From positions 13,611,833 through 13,675,832 of the forward strand of contig CM119270.1 in the NCBI GenBank assembly GCA_051294375.1: a stretch of 64,000 nucleotides of DNA. Reading direction: 5' to 3'. This DNA is from Paraspadella gotoi. Taxonomy: Eukaryota > Chaetognatha. Below the pieces are notes generated by a model. It did not search any database, had not been told where the DNA came from, and worked only from the letters and a program-made list of their open reading frames with translations. The translations under genes and the position numbers were made by a program. Shown here piece by piece: positions 12,035 through 59,118 of this stretch; position 1 is the first letter of the stretch, and the number at the start of each line of letters is the position of its first letter.

Positions 12035-12638
12035 AGTCGCCAATCGGAAAGGATGAATAATTGCGATAATTGGGTGCCTATTCATTTAAAAAAAAATTAC
12101 ACTGTTTTTGAATATTTGTTTTTTGATCCGTTATTCTGCTGTTAGCAATGAAAGTCAATGATAAAATTTCTATGATTCGCATTTTATTCCGAAAATTATT
12201 TTTGGCCAAGAAGTTTACCAAAATTTACTCGCTACGTAGCTAAGTGAGGGAAAACTTCCTAAAGTTTAACTAATATTCGTTAATTTTATAAAATTTAGCA
12301 AAAGGTAATTTTATGGTGCGTTCACGCCATACTACTTTACTTATTAGGAATATGTTGCGAGGTCATGTTTACAAGACAAAGCTGCTTTGAAGCAAACACA
12401 CCCTTATTGGAATGAGAATAAATTATCATTTTCTTTACAAATTAAGCTATGAGAATTTTTTAGCCAGTCATGCCCAATTTAGTAGAAACAGCAGTCGACC
12501 AGTACAATCACAGTCATACGTAAGGGAGAGATCAATTAGTCATGTAAGAAGTCGGAAGAATATTTACTTTTCTTCTAAACTACCTAACCCTTAAAGCGTG
12601 GGTGGTGGGATAGGCGAGGGATGTGGTGGAGGGTAGGG
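12035..12638. other. Intergenic, PMT 3' end to FBXL15 3' end
   Basis: The convergent ends of PMT (+) and FBXL15 (-). AT-rich. No conserved coding segment or RNA gene seen. Confidence 0.6.
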
Positions 12639-15505
<2,867 letters not shown>

Positions 15506-16808
15506 CACGTCGTCTCGTTATTCCTGGCAAGCGTCCTGGACGCCGGAAACTTAACCTCCGTAGCAAGGGCTATTGGAACGGACAAAAGAGAAGGGGATTT
15601 TACGGAGCCACGGAACCTTGAAAGAGTCAAAGATAGAACATTTTTTATTAAATTACTGCCCGCTTTTCTACTTTTTTAGAGACCTGATTAAGAGACTTGC
15701 CTTCGAAATTTTGTTTTCCTTTTGGCTAAGATTAATGACTTCTCGCAGAAAAATCTGCGAAAATTTCGCTTATGGTTCTTGTCTTAGGATGACCTGCAGC
15801 GATTTCGAGTTTTACTCAAAAAAGTCAAAAGGTAAGGTTCATTAACTAAGTCAGAAACGGCGACGGGTTATTGCATTAGTCGCAGACCTTGCAAGTTGCA
15901 ATCTCAGGTCGGGGAAGGCGACATCTAACATTATCATTGAAAACCAACCACTGCTGAATCTTTTGTTTAATTTTACGTATGCGTATGCCGTATGCAAACG
16001 GGTTTATGTAGAACAAGTAGCGATATTAAGAAGAGATCTATATTCCTAATACGTATCTCATCAATTGATAAATAAGTTTAATATATAGCTATAACTCCTC
16101 AGGAAATAAATATTTATCTACCTTTCTACGAGGATATCTTCAAAAAGCATTAATCGGTTTACCCACATCAATTGGGTATTTCATAATTTATTCTTAAAAG
16201 TTTACACTATCGTCATTTTCACGTAACAAAACAGTAAAACATCACTTAATACGATTCAGTTGGCGAATGCTTCTAGTTACAAAATAACTAAAATAAATAA
16301 AATGAATTTCGCGTCTTCGTTTGTCGTCGTCATAACACAAGACCTTTCGGAGACAACACACCAGCTCAAAAATAATTCGTCCCAAATATTATTGGCGTAA
16401 AATGAGTAATTTAATAATGTGCATGTTTTTTAAAAGTCCGGTATGAGAAAGAGAAAAAATCGGGTCAAGGGTTTAGATTTTACAGTTTTACATAAACAGA
16501 GCAGGCGATACAACCGAAAAACCATTCAGATTACTAAATACTTTATAGTAATCGGACCCAATTATTCAATTACCTGCACTTTACCAATCGGATCGAAAAA
16601 AAACATATTTAAAACTTAAAAAAAAAAAAAAAACGAAAATCATAATTTTTTTTCGTAGGTAAAATTTAATCATTAGAATAAATTGTTTAAATAACACTAA
16701 AAAGTTAGTTTGCGTTTTGGGATAAGATTATTAAAATAATTTTGACTTTTCAGGGAATAAATTAACATTAAAACCTAATTCATCCGAAATTCCAAAACCT
16801 TTAATGGA
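15506..16808. other. Intergenic, FBXL15 promoter side to TMEM131 3' end
   Basis: Contains the FBXL15 5' flank (moderately GC-rich to about 15600) and AT-rich DNA that should hold the TMEM131 3' UTR just below 16809. No conserved coding segment seen. Confidence 0.55.
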
Positions 16809-19800
16809 TTATTGGTGCTGCGAATTATTAAACCCCCAAACGTGCTTGGACATCGATTGCTGATGAGCTTCTTCACTAGCCTGTTGCATTTGCTGCAAAG
16901 CAATGTGTTTCTCCTGTTCCATTATCATGGCTTCATTCGTCATATGTTGATGAGAAGGATCTAATGGGTCTTGAGGGTCCATAACATTTGGTTCCGGTCT
17001 CCAAATATTTCTCAGGCCATCGAATGGGCTAAACAGTCCAACCGAAGATGCATTTTCTGGCATAACCGGTTGCGGTTGTAAAGGGCCTCCGTTGGCGGCG
17101 TGCTCGTTATTGCCACCTCCCGCCATAAATCCATCGGGTCCCTCGAACCAAGGAGAATTGGTAGATGTGCCAACAGGTGACCAAATGGCACTCGCTCCCC
17201 CTGGGGACCAGATCGAATTATCGTATTCTTTGGATAGATTGCGTGGCCACTGATTGTCGGCGTCCATTCCCGGTTCCCACAAGGGTTCCTGATCGATTCG
17301 ATGATTCATCATTCCGCCAAATCCGGGCCAATTCTCGTCGACGAGACGACGCTCGTGGTATTCCTTCCGTTCGGCTCTGCGCTGCATCTGCATGCGTTGC
17401 AATAGATTGTAAGATAAATCGGATGTATTTATCGGTGCCTGCTGCTTGGTAATTCCCGACGGCAAACTCAGATCTGACATTCCTTGATTCGAAAGCAAAT
17501 TAGGTGGTTGCTGTTGGCTCGACTTCAGCATCTGTTGCTGAATATACGCTGCAGCGAGTTGGGGAGGCAATCCACCGCCATTGCTGCATGCTAAAGATGT
17601 TTCAGATAAAATGTGCAACGGTGGTGGATGATTGAACATTGCCGGGGGCATGTCAGAATAGGACGAAGTTGGTGTATTCATATTGCTCATTAAATTCAAA
17701 TTCGGATATGAAGAACCGACAATGGATGTCGCGGGATTCGGCGGCGGCGTCGTGGCAAGTTTACTAAAATCGGGAATCTGTGATGTGCCTTGAGATAAAT
17801 TATTCGGCAGCAGATCTTTCGCTAATCCTATCGATGCGAGATAATGTTGTGAAGGATTCATTTCGTTGACGTAATTGCTGGAAGGACTAACATTATCGTG
17901 CGAATGCGTGTAATTCATAGGATGTGCAGGAGAAAAGCTGCTAACCTGGGGAGTTTCGTCGTTCATCTGCGACGACAACGACGCTAAATTTTTAATACTT
18001 TCTATCATTTTGGAATCGAGAGAGTTGTTGGGTATTAGATTGATTGACTCTACTGTTGCGGAAACGTGAGATTCAGAGCTCGACCTCGGATCCGAGGTCT
18101 GAACCGAACTGGACGAAGAGCTGGAACTGTGAATACTTGTTGCGGTAACGGGGCTTAAATCTGAGTTGAAATTCGAATCGGTTTTGTCGGCTTCGATCGG
18201 ATCGTCGTCGCCCGAGTCCTTCGATGATCTCGTCGAAGAAGTTTCGTGCGAGAAATCTGGTGGAGGCGGAGAGGATGTAACGGAAGATGGTTTTTGATCC
18301 TTGGTTCGAGAGATGGTCACTGTCGTCATGGTCGAGAAAATGTCCTCTTTTTCCGGTTCTTCCATTTTAAACTCTTTCTCCATCAAAGGATTCGCTTTGG
18401 GTTTTATCTCATTAATCTCAATGCTCTTTTTCTTTTCTACCAACGGTTTATTAATCGACGGTTTTTGTAAATTATTAATGATATTATTAAGTTTAGGTTT
18501 ATTTTTCTGCTTTTTGTTCCTATAATCGACGCATGTATTTTGGACCATCTTATCTTCGAAGATTTCAGTGGAGGAACTTCGACTCGAAGCCGAGCTCGTT
18601 TCGAACGCATCGTTTTGCTCCGACTTTTCGGATAATTTTCTCACCCTCTCTTCTTCAACTATTGGAGCGGGCTTTATATCCTCGGAAGTACTGCCGGATT
18701 TGGTTAATTTTTTAGCTTTCTTATTTTGTTCTTTCTTATCGTTAGATTTGTTATAACTAGAACATTTTGCACTTTGATTGCTTGAATTTTCACTGGGTGT
18801 TAATTTCTTGTTTCCAGCAGATCCCTGAATCTCCGAATCCAAAGACGAGACTTCGTTGGAATTTTTGAGAGGGTGATTCGTATTCTGCTTAGTCATTTTT
18901 AGTGTATTATTATTCTTTTTAACATTAGATATATTTTTGATAGAATTAGACTCCTCTTTCTTTTTCTTGTTCGATTCTGACGTTTCATTGACATTCTTTG
19001 ACTTTCCCTCTGATATTTTTCCATCGGACGAAACACGGCCATTGCTAATGGACTTGAAATCAAATACTCCCCTCGAGCCATTTTGGGCTTCAGAGTGGTT
19101 ACAGCCAGCCGAATTATTATTTGCCGAGTACTTGGCCCCAACCGCCGCCTGTAACGCCTGTTGTCGCCTGAGAGTATCCATGGCTAAGATTCTATCTCCT
19201 TCAAAGTATGAAGCAACAATAACGCAAAAAAAGAGAAGCAGCATCAAAGAAATTGCACTGTAGTAAATTACCGGTTCCCAGTACGGCCTTTGAAGAACCT
19301 TGGCGCATTTTGCCAGAAACTTTGGAGGAACCGTGACGGTTACCGTGTAGTTTAGGAACCCGAGCGTCGTCTTTAGCGAAAATACGCGGGAGATGTGCGA
19401 CAGCGTGAAGTCGGGAGTGAATGCGATATCAATCGTTCTGCTTCCATTGGACGGTAGCGAAAAGCTCATGCAATCGAGCACGCGAAAATTATAACCCTCG
19501 CAATCTAACCCGTTAAAACTATATCCTAAAATGTAGACTGGAATGGGTCCCGTGTTACGAAGATACAACGTTTTTCTGACGGAAAAATTCGGTGGCAAGC
19601 CGAACTTTGACTGGGGTGTCTCGCAATTTTTTAAATGAAACTCGGTCAGGTCGAAGCGGATGGAGGATTTGTTGCCCGGCCTGAGCTGCAGCTCGCCCCT
19701 CGCCCCCTCTCCCTTAAGAAGAACGGCCTCGACGATGGTCAGGTTGTTGCGAATCACGAGGACCGAGGCCTTTTTGGTGTCGTCCTTCGGGGAGAATTTG

Positions 19801-21623
19801 ACCCACAGTCGGAACTTCTCGCCCGGATCGAGGACGAGCGCGACGGTCTTGTTGTGGGGTTTGATGCCGAACTCTTCCTCCAAGTGTCGCCGGCGAGGGG
19901 CGGTGCTTTGATCTTTCAAACTGAAGACCTCAACGTCGTCGAGCTCGAGGTTTTCCAAATCCCCAGCGAACATCTTCTCCGACAGCATGTTCCTCATGGC
20001 GAGAGGATTAGGGTATTGCGACAGCATTAACACTTGGACGAGAACAGGAGAGTCACCCGAGTTTTCCAGGTACAGGTCCTTTGACGAGACGTTGCCTACC
20101 TGCGTCAGGTGGAAATCCACCACCCGGGTCTTGGCCAATTCCGGCCAGTTGAGACGCGCCTGTACCGGATAGAAAAACCCCTTGACTTGGGAAGTGTCCA
20201 GTTTGATAGTCACGTTGACCAGATGGCGACCCTGGGCGCGAATGTTTTCCCAACGCTTTAAAAATTGCTGGTAGAGAAACTGATCCGAATTTATTAAGTC
20301 CGAAGGAAGACTCATTCCGACTAGCCAGGGTTGACCATCGGAGGCTTTGGACGCCATGGGCAGCCCGACGAAGCAATCGTCCCGCGGGGAGCAGGCCTTG
20401 GAGGCGTCGAAAACGATTCGCCCCACCGTCGTCCGCCGCTTCGGCTCGAGCAGCATTCCCTCGGAAGAGAGAAAGTTTTCCACGTAGAATCGAGTATCGT
20501 TGGGATGAAAGGTGAGCGACGTGACTTTCATCGGCCGATCGAAGGAGCTGTTGATACTAAACGTCTGGAAACCTCGTTTCCCTGGGTAGACCGGGTCGAA
20601 GATTACACGCTCCGGCTGCGCGGACAACGACCCGTCCGCCGTTTGGAAGACCAGCCGGAGTCGGATTGTCTCGAAGGCGGTGACGAGCTCGACGAGGCGT
20701 TCGTGGGATCCTTGACGCGAAGGCGCTGTCAGAGTCACTTGCAGAATGTTCGACTTGTGGGAGTTGACGACAAGCACAGGACGTTCGCGATCGGAGGCGT
20801 CGGCAGCAGCTTTGAAACGAGACTCGGGATCGGAAGCAGAAACGCCGCCGCCGCCGCCGCCGCCGAATCCGGACTCTGCCGCTCCGTCCATCGGCAACAG
20901 CTCGACAACCGTGTCGCTCGGCGAAGAGGACGAAAGGTTGGAGACTTCGATGTGGATGGGATTCGCGTTGGTGACGATGAATTGGGAACGGTGCTTCTCT
21001 CCGACGCCGAGGGTGCCGAGATCCACCACACCGTCCGCCGAGGCGAAACTACCGTAATTCTTCACGGAGAGTCGGCCGTCGTAGACGAGCAGGGGCACGT
21101 CGAAAACGGAGATGTTCGTGTAGACCTGGACGAATGACTTGAAGCCGCCGTCGACGAGGGACTTGGCAGGAGCGAATCGTAGGGCGAAAGGCTTCACTCT
21201 CGTTTGAGCTGAGATGAACACCGGTGGTGAAAAGTCAACGACGCGAAAGTGAGGCTTGAGCGCCGAAGACAGGGAGACATTGTGGATGACGACCGAGAAA
21301 TTGAAGCCGTTTGTCAACGGAATCCGTCGGGTCGAGTTGATAGAGGCGGCGTTGTCGTCAGCGGAAGAACCGACGAAAAATCTGGGGGAGTGAACAGTTC
21401 TTGCTGGTAACGCAAAAATGAAGTGAAATTGAAAGATAAAAAAGAAAGGGAAAGAGAAGAAGGTAATAAACAGAAAAAGATAAAGAAAAAGATAAAGAAA
21501 GAGAGAAAGAAAGAGAGAAAGAAAGAGAGAAAGAAAGAGAGAGAGAAAGAAAGAGAGAAGAGAGAGAGAGAAAGAAAGAGAAAGAAAGAAAGAAAAGAAA
21601 GAAAGAAAGAAAGAAAGAAAGAA

Positions 21624-21679
<56 letters not shown>

Positions 21680-23631
21680 AAAAAAAAAGAAAGAAAGAGA
21701 AAGAAGAAAGAAAGAAAAGAAAAGAAAAGAAAAGAAAAGAAAAGAAGAAAGAAGCAAGCCAGCCTCACCGCGTCGCGTTTTCATCGTAGATAAGGCTTCC
21801 ATGTAGCACTCTCGCCGTGTAAGGGATGGAGAAGCGAGGATGCCCCGATTTTGTCTTGACGAGCACACGACCGGAAGTTTGCTCTCGTTGGAGGGCGCGA
21901 GAGGCGCTGAAGGTAATTGTGGCAACGCCCACAAACTTGCTTCCATTTCCGGGAAGACGCAAAGGTTTGAAATCGACCCGGACGGCATCGTTTGGCTCCT
22001 CCAACACCACGTCCGCAACCTGCACCGCCTTAGGCCCCGTGTTGATCAACGTGAGGTGCAGGGATATCGGATGGTCGAAGGTCCTCAAGGAGCCGAAGTC
22101 GAGGACGTCCTGTTCGGAAAAGAGGCCCGGCGCTTTGCTCACTTCTACCTCCACCGGCAGCGCGACAGAGTGGGTGGAAGAGTCGAGGCTCGTCTTGATT
22201 CGGATGTAACTGTAGAAAAAGGGCGAAGGAAATGAAATCATACGTCAAGAACAATTTTTTCGTAAGGTATCAAAAATAACAAAAATCCTCTAGATCCCTG
22301 ATACCGTTAAGGCCACTAACAAAAATTTTTACCCAGTAAAGTTGGTCTCCATCCTCCCCAAAAACGTGGCCCTCATGACCGCCTTTGTCTGAAAGGGCGG
22401 GATCTCCCAAACCGCCAGCGTCGCCGAGTCTTCGCCGTCGGGAAGCTCCAGGTGCAGGTCTCCGCCGGAGGTGAATATCGCCAGCAATCGCAGCACCTCC
22501 GCGTGGGGGTTGTGCATGTTGATCATCGGCGAAAATGTAAAGTTAAGCGGGACACGCGCCCCCAGGTAGGGCCGCAGCCGGTACGGATTAAGAGTTCCCC
22601 TGCCGCGCACCCGGTAGGCGATCGGCTTAACGCGCATTGCCGCGTGAATGTAGAGCGTGTTGTCGATGTCGCCCTCGTCGCGCGGAAGGAAGACCACGTC
22701 GAAGGTGGTGTTCCGCTGGGCCTCCACCGTCTTGTCCGCGAAGAAGGAGCAGTGGAGGTTGGGGGTATTGCCACTGATGGAGAGGAGGGTCAGGGGTTGC
22801 CTCGGGTCAGGGTTGTGGACGACGACCTGCTGCGTCCGGAGCATGCCGATAGGTTGATCGCCGAAGTCGAGCACGGAGGGATAGAAGCGGGGAGCGAAGG
22901 GGGGGTCGATGTCCTTCCTGGAAGTGGGGACAGGAAGATGTTGGAAAAAACTTCATTAAATTGTCTAATTACTATATTAATGACTAATGACTATAATAAT
23001 GACTTGTATTTGTATATGTATTTATAAAGTGTGGTTACTATTTTTTGGGGTTTTTTTTACGTTTTTCAGCAAAAAAAATATATGAAATTGGTACAACCAA
23101 TATAAAAATTATCCATTCATTTAATAAATAAGCTATCTTGCCCCTGACTTTGGACAGGCTTTGGTGGTTTAAGGCCTCCATCACTCTTACAAGATAATGA
23201 CATAGCAGGTCCCTGCAAGCTTTCAATCAAGACTCTCTCACAGTCTCGTTTATTCACTCCCAGAGTACCTGGCTTCCCTATCAATGAAGTGGAAAATATT
23301 TTTGAAGTTCATTAACAGGGATCTAAGTATAAGGTAAAAACACAAAATTCATATTCAAGATTCATTAAAGATTCATCCATTAGAGAGCTGACCTGAAATA
23401 AATGGGTCCGATTCCTTCGGCAGGGTCGTCGTCCTCGGAGATTGGCTCGATGTTGATCTCGGCGAACCCGTCGGCTGAAATGTCGTGAATGATCCCGTCC
23501 ACGTAGTGGAGCTCCTTGTCGGTCTGGATGAAGGCCTGGCCGTGCGCCGCCGACGTCGACGAGAACATCCCACTCTGGTGAAGGAGTTGAAGAAAGAGGG
23601 CCAACCCACGAATTCCGAATTGTCCGGCCAT
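16809..23631 (-). CDS. TMEM131: Transmembrane protein 131 homologue
   Basis: Four exons with matching phases: 23631-23393, 22917-22333, 22209-21769 and 21381-16809, about 1,945 aa. The start ATG at 23631 opens a signal-peptide-like segment (RGLALFLQLLHQSGMF). Family landmarks: SVLDFGDQPIGMLRTQ, FDVVFLPRDEGDIDNTLYI, NPYRLRPYLGARVP, INMHNPHAEVLRL, GGDLHLELPDGE, LPVEVEVSKAPGLFSEQD. These belong to the lumenal Ig/PapD-like region. One membrane segment (about residues 1123-1147, VIYYSAISLMLLLFFCVIVASY, cut at the ends) is followed by a long Ser/Lys- then Gln/Pro/Asn-rich cytosolic tail ending near FSPFDGLRNIWRPEPN. TMEM131 is a type I ER membrane protein that binds procollagen in the lumen and TRAPPC8 through its tail. 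The last exon is very large (4,573 bp) and intact in frame, so this contig is accurate here. A codon run gives poly-Gly near 20849-20870. Confidence 0.92.
21423..21757. repeat. Homopurine GA/GAAA tract filling TMEM131 intron 3
   Basis: The 387-bp intron 21382-21768 is almost entirely purine on the + strand (GAAA, GA and GAAAA units) up to 12 bases from the 5' splice site. It produces spurious open frames on both strands. Confidence 0.95.
23080..23301 (-). repeat. Dispersed repeat, copy 1 (in TMEM131 intron 1)
   Basis: About 222 bp nearly identical, in reverse orientation, to 60753-60975. It ends sharply at ATATGAAATTGG on one side and CTTCATTGATAGGG / GGAAAATATT on the other. Internal open frames are short and unrecognised, probably a non-autonomous transposon or a 3' fragment of one. 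Confidence 0.75.
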
Positions 23632-26298
23632 CGCGACTCTGCAGTCTTTCTCTGGTGTCTTTTTAGCGCGTCGAGTCTCTTATTGCGCGCGCGCGTGTTA
23701 ATTCGCGAGGCGATTCCGCGACGAGATCGTGTCCTGAGTGAAAACGGCATAGGATGGCATAAAATTGAAATCAAGTTTAAAATAAAAATAATTAGTCACA
23801 TAGGTAAATTTGTTTTGAGTGTATTAGATTTTAGATTTGAATAAATCGTGTCATCCATGACGAAACATGACGAAATAAATGGCTACTAAAGTCTACATCT
23901 ATGGCAAAACAGTTAAAAATTCGTAATCAAAATGTAATCGGCGAAAAACAATATTGCTAAATGTTCTTAAACGCCGTCCGTTTACAAAGAGCAGCAGCAC
24001 TTCATTGCACGAGTAACGAATAAATTGACGCAAGCACTGATCAGTGATCGAAGGATAGTTAAGATACACAATGGTGAATATAACAGCTAAACTCCGTTTC
24101 AATTTCACGGGTTACGAAAATACTGTTGAATTTTCCAAACAACTTTTTTTTTCAAAACAATACGATAAATACGAATGTTCCATTTGAATTCGAAGGCACA
24201 AAAATGTAATAATTCGCCCTCGGCTTGGCCCTCCTCCGCCCGGGACTCGGCGCATTTGGCTGAGGAGGACCCGTCTGGACACGCGAGGCTCCACATCCCG
24301 AGCTGGATGTGGATCTGGAAATGGACTGAACTGAACTGGAATGGTGGTTGTGAAGTGGAGATGAAGATCGTGGTGAGCGACATGTTTCGCCCGACGAGGA
24401 TTTCAAAGACAAAACGCGACAAAAGAACATCGCCGCTTTAAACATGAATACATTTTTGAATATTATTCACTGAGTACATCTGTACTAAAAAAAAAATATT
24501 AAAACTAACTTTTTTAAAATTAATTAATAATCCGAATTAAAATGATAATTTCTCAAGATTTTTTTTCTCCCTCTCTACATTGCTCATAAAAAATCCTTTA
24601 ATGATTGATTGATTGGTTTTGGGTTGTCAAATTTGTTTTTGGTTTTATTAAATAGTATATATCTATAAATTCATTTATTTCATATATTGGTATTTTTCGT
24701 AAAGTTCTTTTTTTAGCTTATTTCAAATAAGCGAATCTTCATTCGCTATGTCCATACTATTTAATACTAAATATTACATATAATAATATAATAAAACGGT
24801 TTGGTACAGTCTTTTTTTATTTCAAAATCATCACGAACAATGGATTATATTAAAAGCAAGATTAATGTACAAAAACAACACAAAAAAATAACGCCAAATC
24901 ATCAAAAAAATGTTATCATATATTAAAAATAGCATGCATTCATTATTTATTTATTTTTTTTTTTAGAACTGGTAGGTTTCTAACGGTTTGTATTATTGAA
25001 GATATTTTCTACTTTGACTGATTTGCTTTTCAGGAGTTTTCAAAGAAATTTGAAAGTAGGGGGTTTGGGGTCGAACAAAATCAATTGTAAGTTTTTCTTT
25101 GAGCTAAAAAGCGAGGATAAGTTCCTGAGTCTACGTTTAAGAGCGCCGAAGATTTTTTAAAGCAAATAATTTTAAACAATTTTAAATAATTTTGATATTC
25201 CATCTCAATGAGTTGCATCTCAGTTTAAATATTCAATGTCTCTGGAGTAAAGTTGGTAGGACATACGAAAGCATTGAATAGTGAGTATATCTAATATTGT
25301 GCAATGTGCACAGGTACTGTTCATTCATATTCAAAGAATTGCAACATTCTTACATTTGCGATCCCGAAACAATATGATAGGGAATCAGAAATTATACTAA
25401 AGTCTTTGTTAGTGCAAGTTAGAATTTTTAGGTGTATTTTTAGAAGTTTAATGGAAATTTAATTTTTTTGAATTCTGGATTTACCAATTTTTTCGAGTTA
25501 AAAATTTTATTTGTTTTTTGAAATAAGTTTTTGATGAGAGATAAGAAAGTAACGAATAGTTAATTTTAAAATTAAAAAGGTGGTGAGGAAATAAGCAAAA
25601 AGCATTATTCTATAACAAGGTATGGTGCATAGGACGGATAAAGGTGAATATGAGACATATATGGTAAGGTGAATTTTAATCTTTTTTTAATCTTTTAAAA
25701 AAGGGGCAGTTGAGAAATTTAGGCAAGATATGGCGGATATTGAAAAATTTAAAAAGGAAATTTAAAATTGTTTTTTCTTGAATTTTGTAAAAATAATATG
25801 ATAGGTTTAACCGCATGAAACTGATTGAGATGGAATTTAAACTTTATGGGGAATTCTAAATTACTGCAAGTATTCATAGTGCAATCAGTGTTTTTTTTTG
25901 TCTGTGTTACAGGCATAAGCATCTTGTGATGCATTATTGTTAAACTAAGAAATAATTACACGTAAGATAAATTTTACACCCAATTTCAAGGTTTTCTTGC
26001 AATCAAAATTATAAAACCTGATATAATAATTTTTTTAAAAAGCTTAATTCGTTTACGACATTAAACATCAAATTTAAGATTTGGCTTTGTATCTGATTAC
26101 AAATAAATCTATCTAACAAATTTTACAAGTACTAAAAAAGTTGTAAAATACAATTTTTGAGAATAATCATTTCCTATTTCCATAAGAATAAAAAAATTGT
26201 AATTTTGACGTACAAAAAAAAAAACATTATAAAGAACAGATGAAAAATGAATATAAAAAACCGACAAATTTTTTTGGGGGAGGCGGAAAATAAATACA
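23632..26298. other. Intergenic between Cav1 3' end and TMEM131 5' end
   Basis: The CpG-rich 80 bases just upstream of TMEM131 (23640-23730) probably hold its promoter or 5' UTR. A GC-richer patch at 24200-24420 has an open Ser/Pro-rich frame on the - strand (SSSGETCRSPRSSSPLHN-like) with no recognised domain. I cannot say whether it is an exon. 24450-26170 is AT-rich and appears empty, probably including the Cav1 3' UTR near 26170-26298. Confidence 0.5.
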
Positions 26299-57237
<30,939 letters not shown>

Positions 57238-57239
57238 CT

Positions 57240-58500
57240 GCGGAAGTGGGAGTGGCGGGGGATGGCCGAGGCGGGTAAGGTTGTAGGGTGAGTTTTTTGG
57301 CGTCCAGGGGGCAGAAAAACCCCAGAACAATGAGGTAAATATTTTTCGGGAAGGGGGTTAGAAAATTAAAAAAAAAAACTTATCCAATGAATTCGAATAT
57401 TGTTCTTGGATAATGAGCAAAACATTGACAATTCAATATATTGTACAACATTAGTTGTGCGGATAAATCCTTTAACGGAAAAGCAAAAAAATTTTGCAAT
57501 AATGATGTGCAAAATTAGTTTAAATTAAGAGTAGAGAGTATTTTCTTTATTTATTACCGTTGTTAATCTCCATTAATATCTGTTCTGTTTAGCAACGAAA
57601 TAATTTTTCTAGTTTTTCCCTTACCGTTAAAAAAGCGTTTTGATAGTAGCAACTGAAAGGAACATTTTTTTTAAAAGCTATATTTATTTAAAATAAAACT
57701 TAAAAACTTAAAATAACGAGCACACAATATTTACGTTTTTGATCTAAATAATGTTTTTAATCCCTCTACCTGGAAAAGTCGAACCGATTGTAAAACTGGA
57801 TTACGAAAGCATTCCCAAATTCAAAGTCTAATCGCATTTTCACGACCAAAATCCGCGAAAAGGTATTTTTTCTGATGCGCGCGGTTAGTTTATCGTCCAA
57901 GGAAATCAAATAAATTCAGGAAAAACGGAATCAGAAACGAGAAATGATATCTACATGAGAGAGAGAAAAAAAGAAAGGATGTTCGAAAGTTTTTTTTTTG
58001 GGGGGGGGGTTGAAACGCAAACAAACAAAAGATTTATTGACTCTGGGAGATGATTGTTTAAGAACTACGACCAAATTTGTGCCAATCAGAGGGAGACAAA
58101 AGATTTATGAAGTGACGGAAATTAATCACGATGATGATGACGGCGCATGAAGTTATTTTCGATGAACGGAAACTACGATGATGATTTATGATATAGGGAG
58201 AAAATAATCACGTGATTCATCTTTCACAAAGATGACTATCACTAAGAATCTACTGCGGGAGATAAAAAAAAAAGCGAATGAATGACGAAATTTCTTTACC
58301 TGAGGCAGAAGGGCGGTTTTGATTAGGGGGTTTCTGGATCTTCACGCCGCGATACGTGATCAGCGTCGTTGGTGAGGCCACCCATCTTTGCAGATGGCGA
58401 CCTCTGGTCTCGGAGAACGAGCTTTAAAAAGGTAGGTCCGCATCTGGGGAGAAGGTGAGGTGCGACGTGAAAAATTAGGATAAAATTGATGACTTGGAAT
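57240..58500. other. Interval upstream of Cav1, no assigned gene
   Basis: Mostly AT-rich. One segment, 58447-58299 on the - strand, has a good acceptor (CTTCTCCCCAG) and a donor (CTCAG|GTAAAG). It could be a 5' exon of Cav1, but all frames are short and none resembles a known Cav1 N-terminus. Confidence 0.4.
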
Positions 58501-58504
58501 GGTG

Positions 58505-59118
58505 AGTGTGGTATTCTCCCACACGGGATTCCTCCCACTGGATTCCTCCCCATGGAATTCCTCCCACCGGGATTCCTCCCCAGGGATTCCTCCCACATGG
58601 AGTCCTCCCACCATCGGGTTCTCCTCACGACGGGATTCCTCCCACACGGATTCTCCCACAAAGGAATTCCTCCACACGGGCCCCATGCCTCATAGATTCC
58701 TTCCCCACACGGATTTCCTCCCACGATTTCGGGGATCCTCCCAAGGAATTCCTCCCATGCGGGATTCCTCCCACACGGGATCCTCCCACGCGGGATTCCT
58801 CCCACCGGGATTTCCTCCCACGGGATTCCTCCCACGACGGATCCTCCCCACGGCCCACGGGTATTATACACCTACACAACCCACACGCGATTCCTCCCAC
58901 GCGGGATTCCTCCCACACGGGATTCCTCCCATGCGCTATTACCCACCACGGGACTTCCTCCCACACGGGATTCCTCCCACACGCTGGGATTCTCCCACAC
59001 GGGCATTTTCCCCTTCCTCCACACAAGCGTTCTCCAACACGGGATTCCTCCCACACGCGATTCCTCCCACACGGGATTCCTCCCAACACGCGATTCCCTC
59101 ACCGGGATTCCTCCCCTT
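58505..59118. repeat. 16-bp minisatellite, array 1 (GGATTCCTCCCACACG unit)
   Basis: About 35-38 imperfect units of GGATTCCTCCCAC(A/G)(C/T)G, with unit-length variants of 14-18 bp. It is the reverse complement of the array at 59640-60295. A unit of 16 bases without stops opens all frames and yields false 150-210 codon ORFs. Confidence 0.95.

Noticed and set aside
1-12341. Genuine tandem duplication of PMT
   Set aside because: Indel-dominated differences, a placeholder gap between copies and matching intron and tRNA content fit overlapping contigs better. Read depth could overturn this.
20331-21137. 268-codon ORF on the + strand
   Set aside because: Antisense shadow of the TMEM131 last exon, whose - strand frame is conserved. 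The + frame has no recognisable domain.
21314-22018. - strand ORF rich in FLSFFLS and + strand ORF rich in KKERK
   Set aside because: Translation of the GA/GAAA intron tract.
24105-24445. Ser/Pro-rich - strand ORF
   Set aside because: No homology recognised, no clear splice partners, compositionally biased. Left as unassigned.
58299-58447. Possible 5' exon of Cav1 with good splice signals
   Set aside because: All three frames are short or lack Cav1 similarity, so it is not listed as coding. It could be a noncoding 5' exon.
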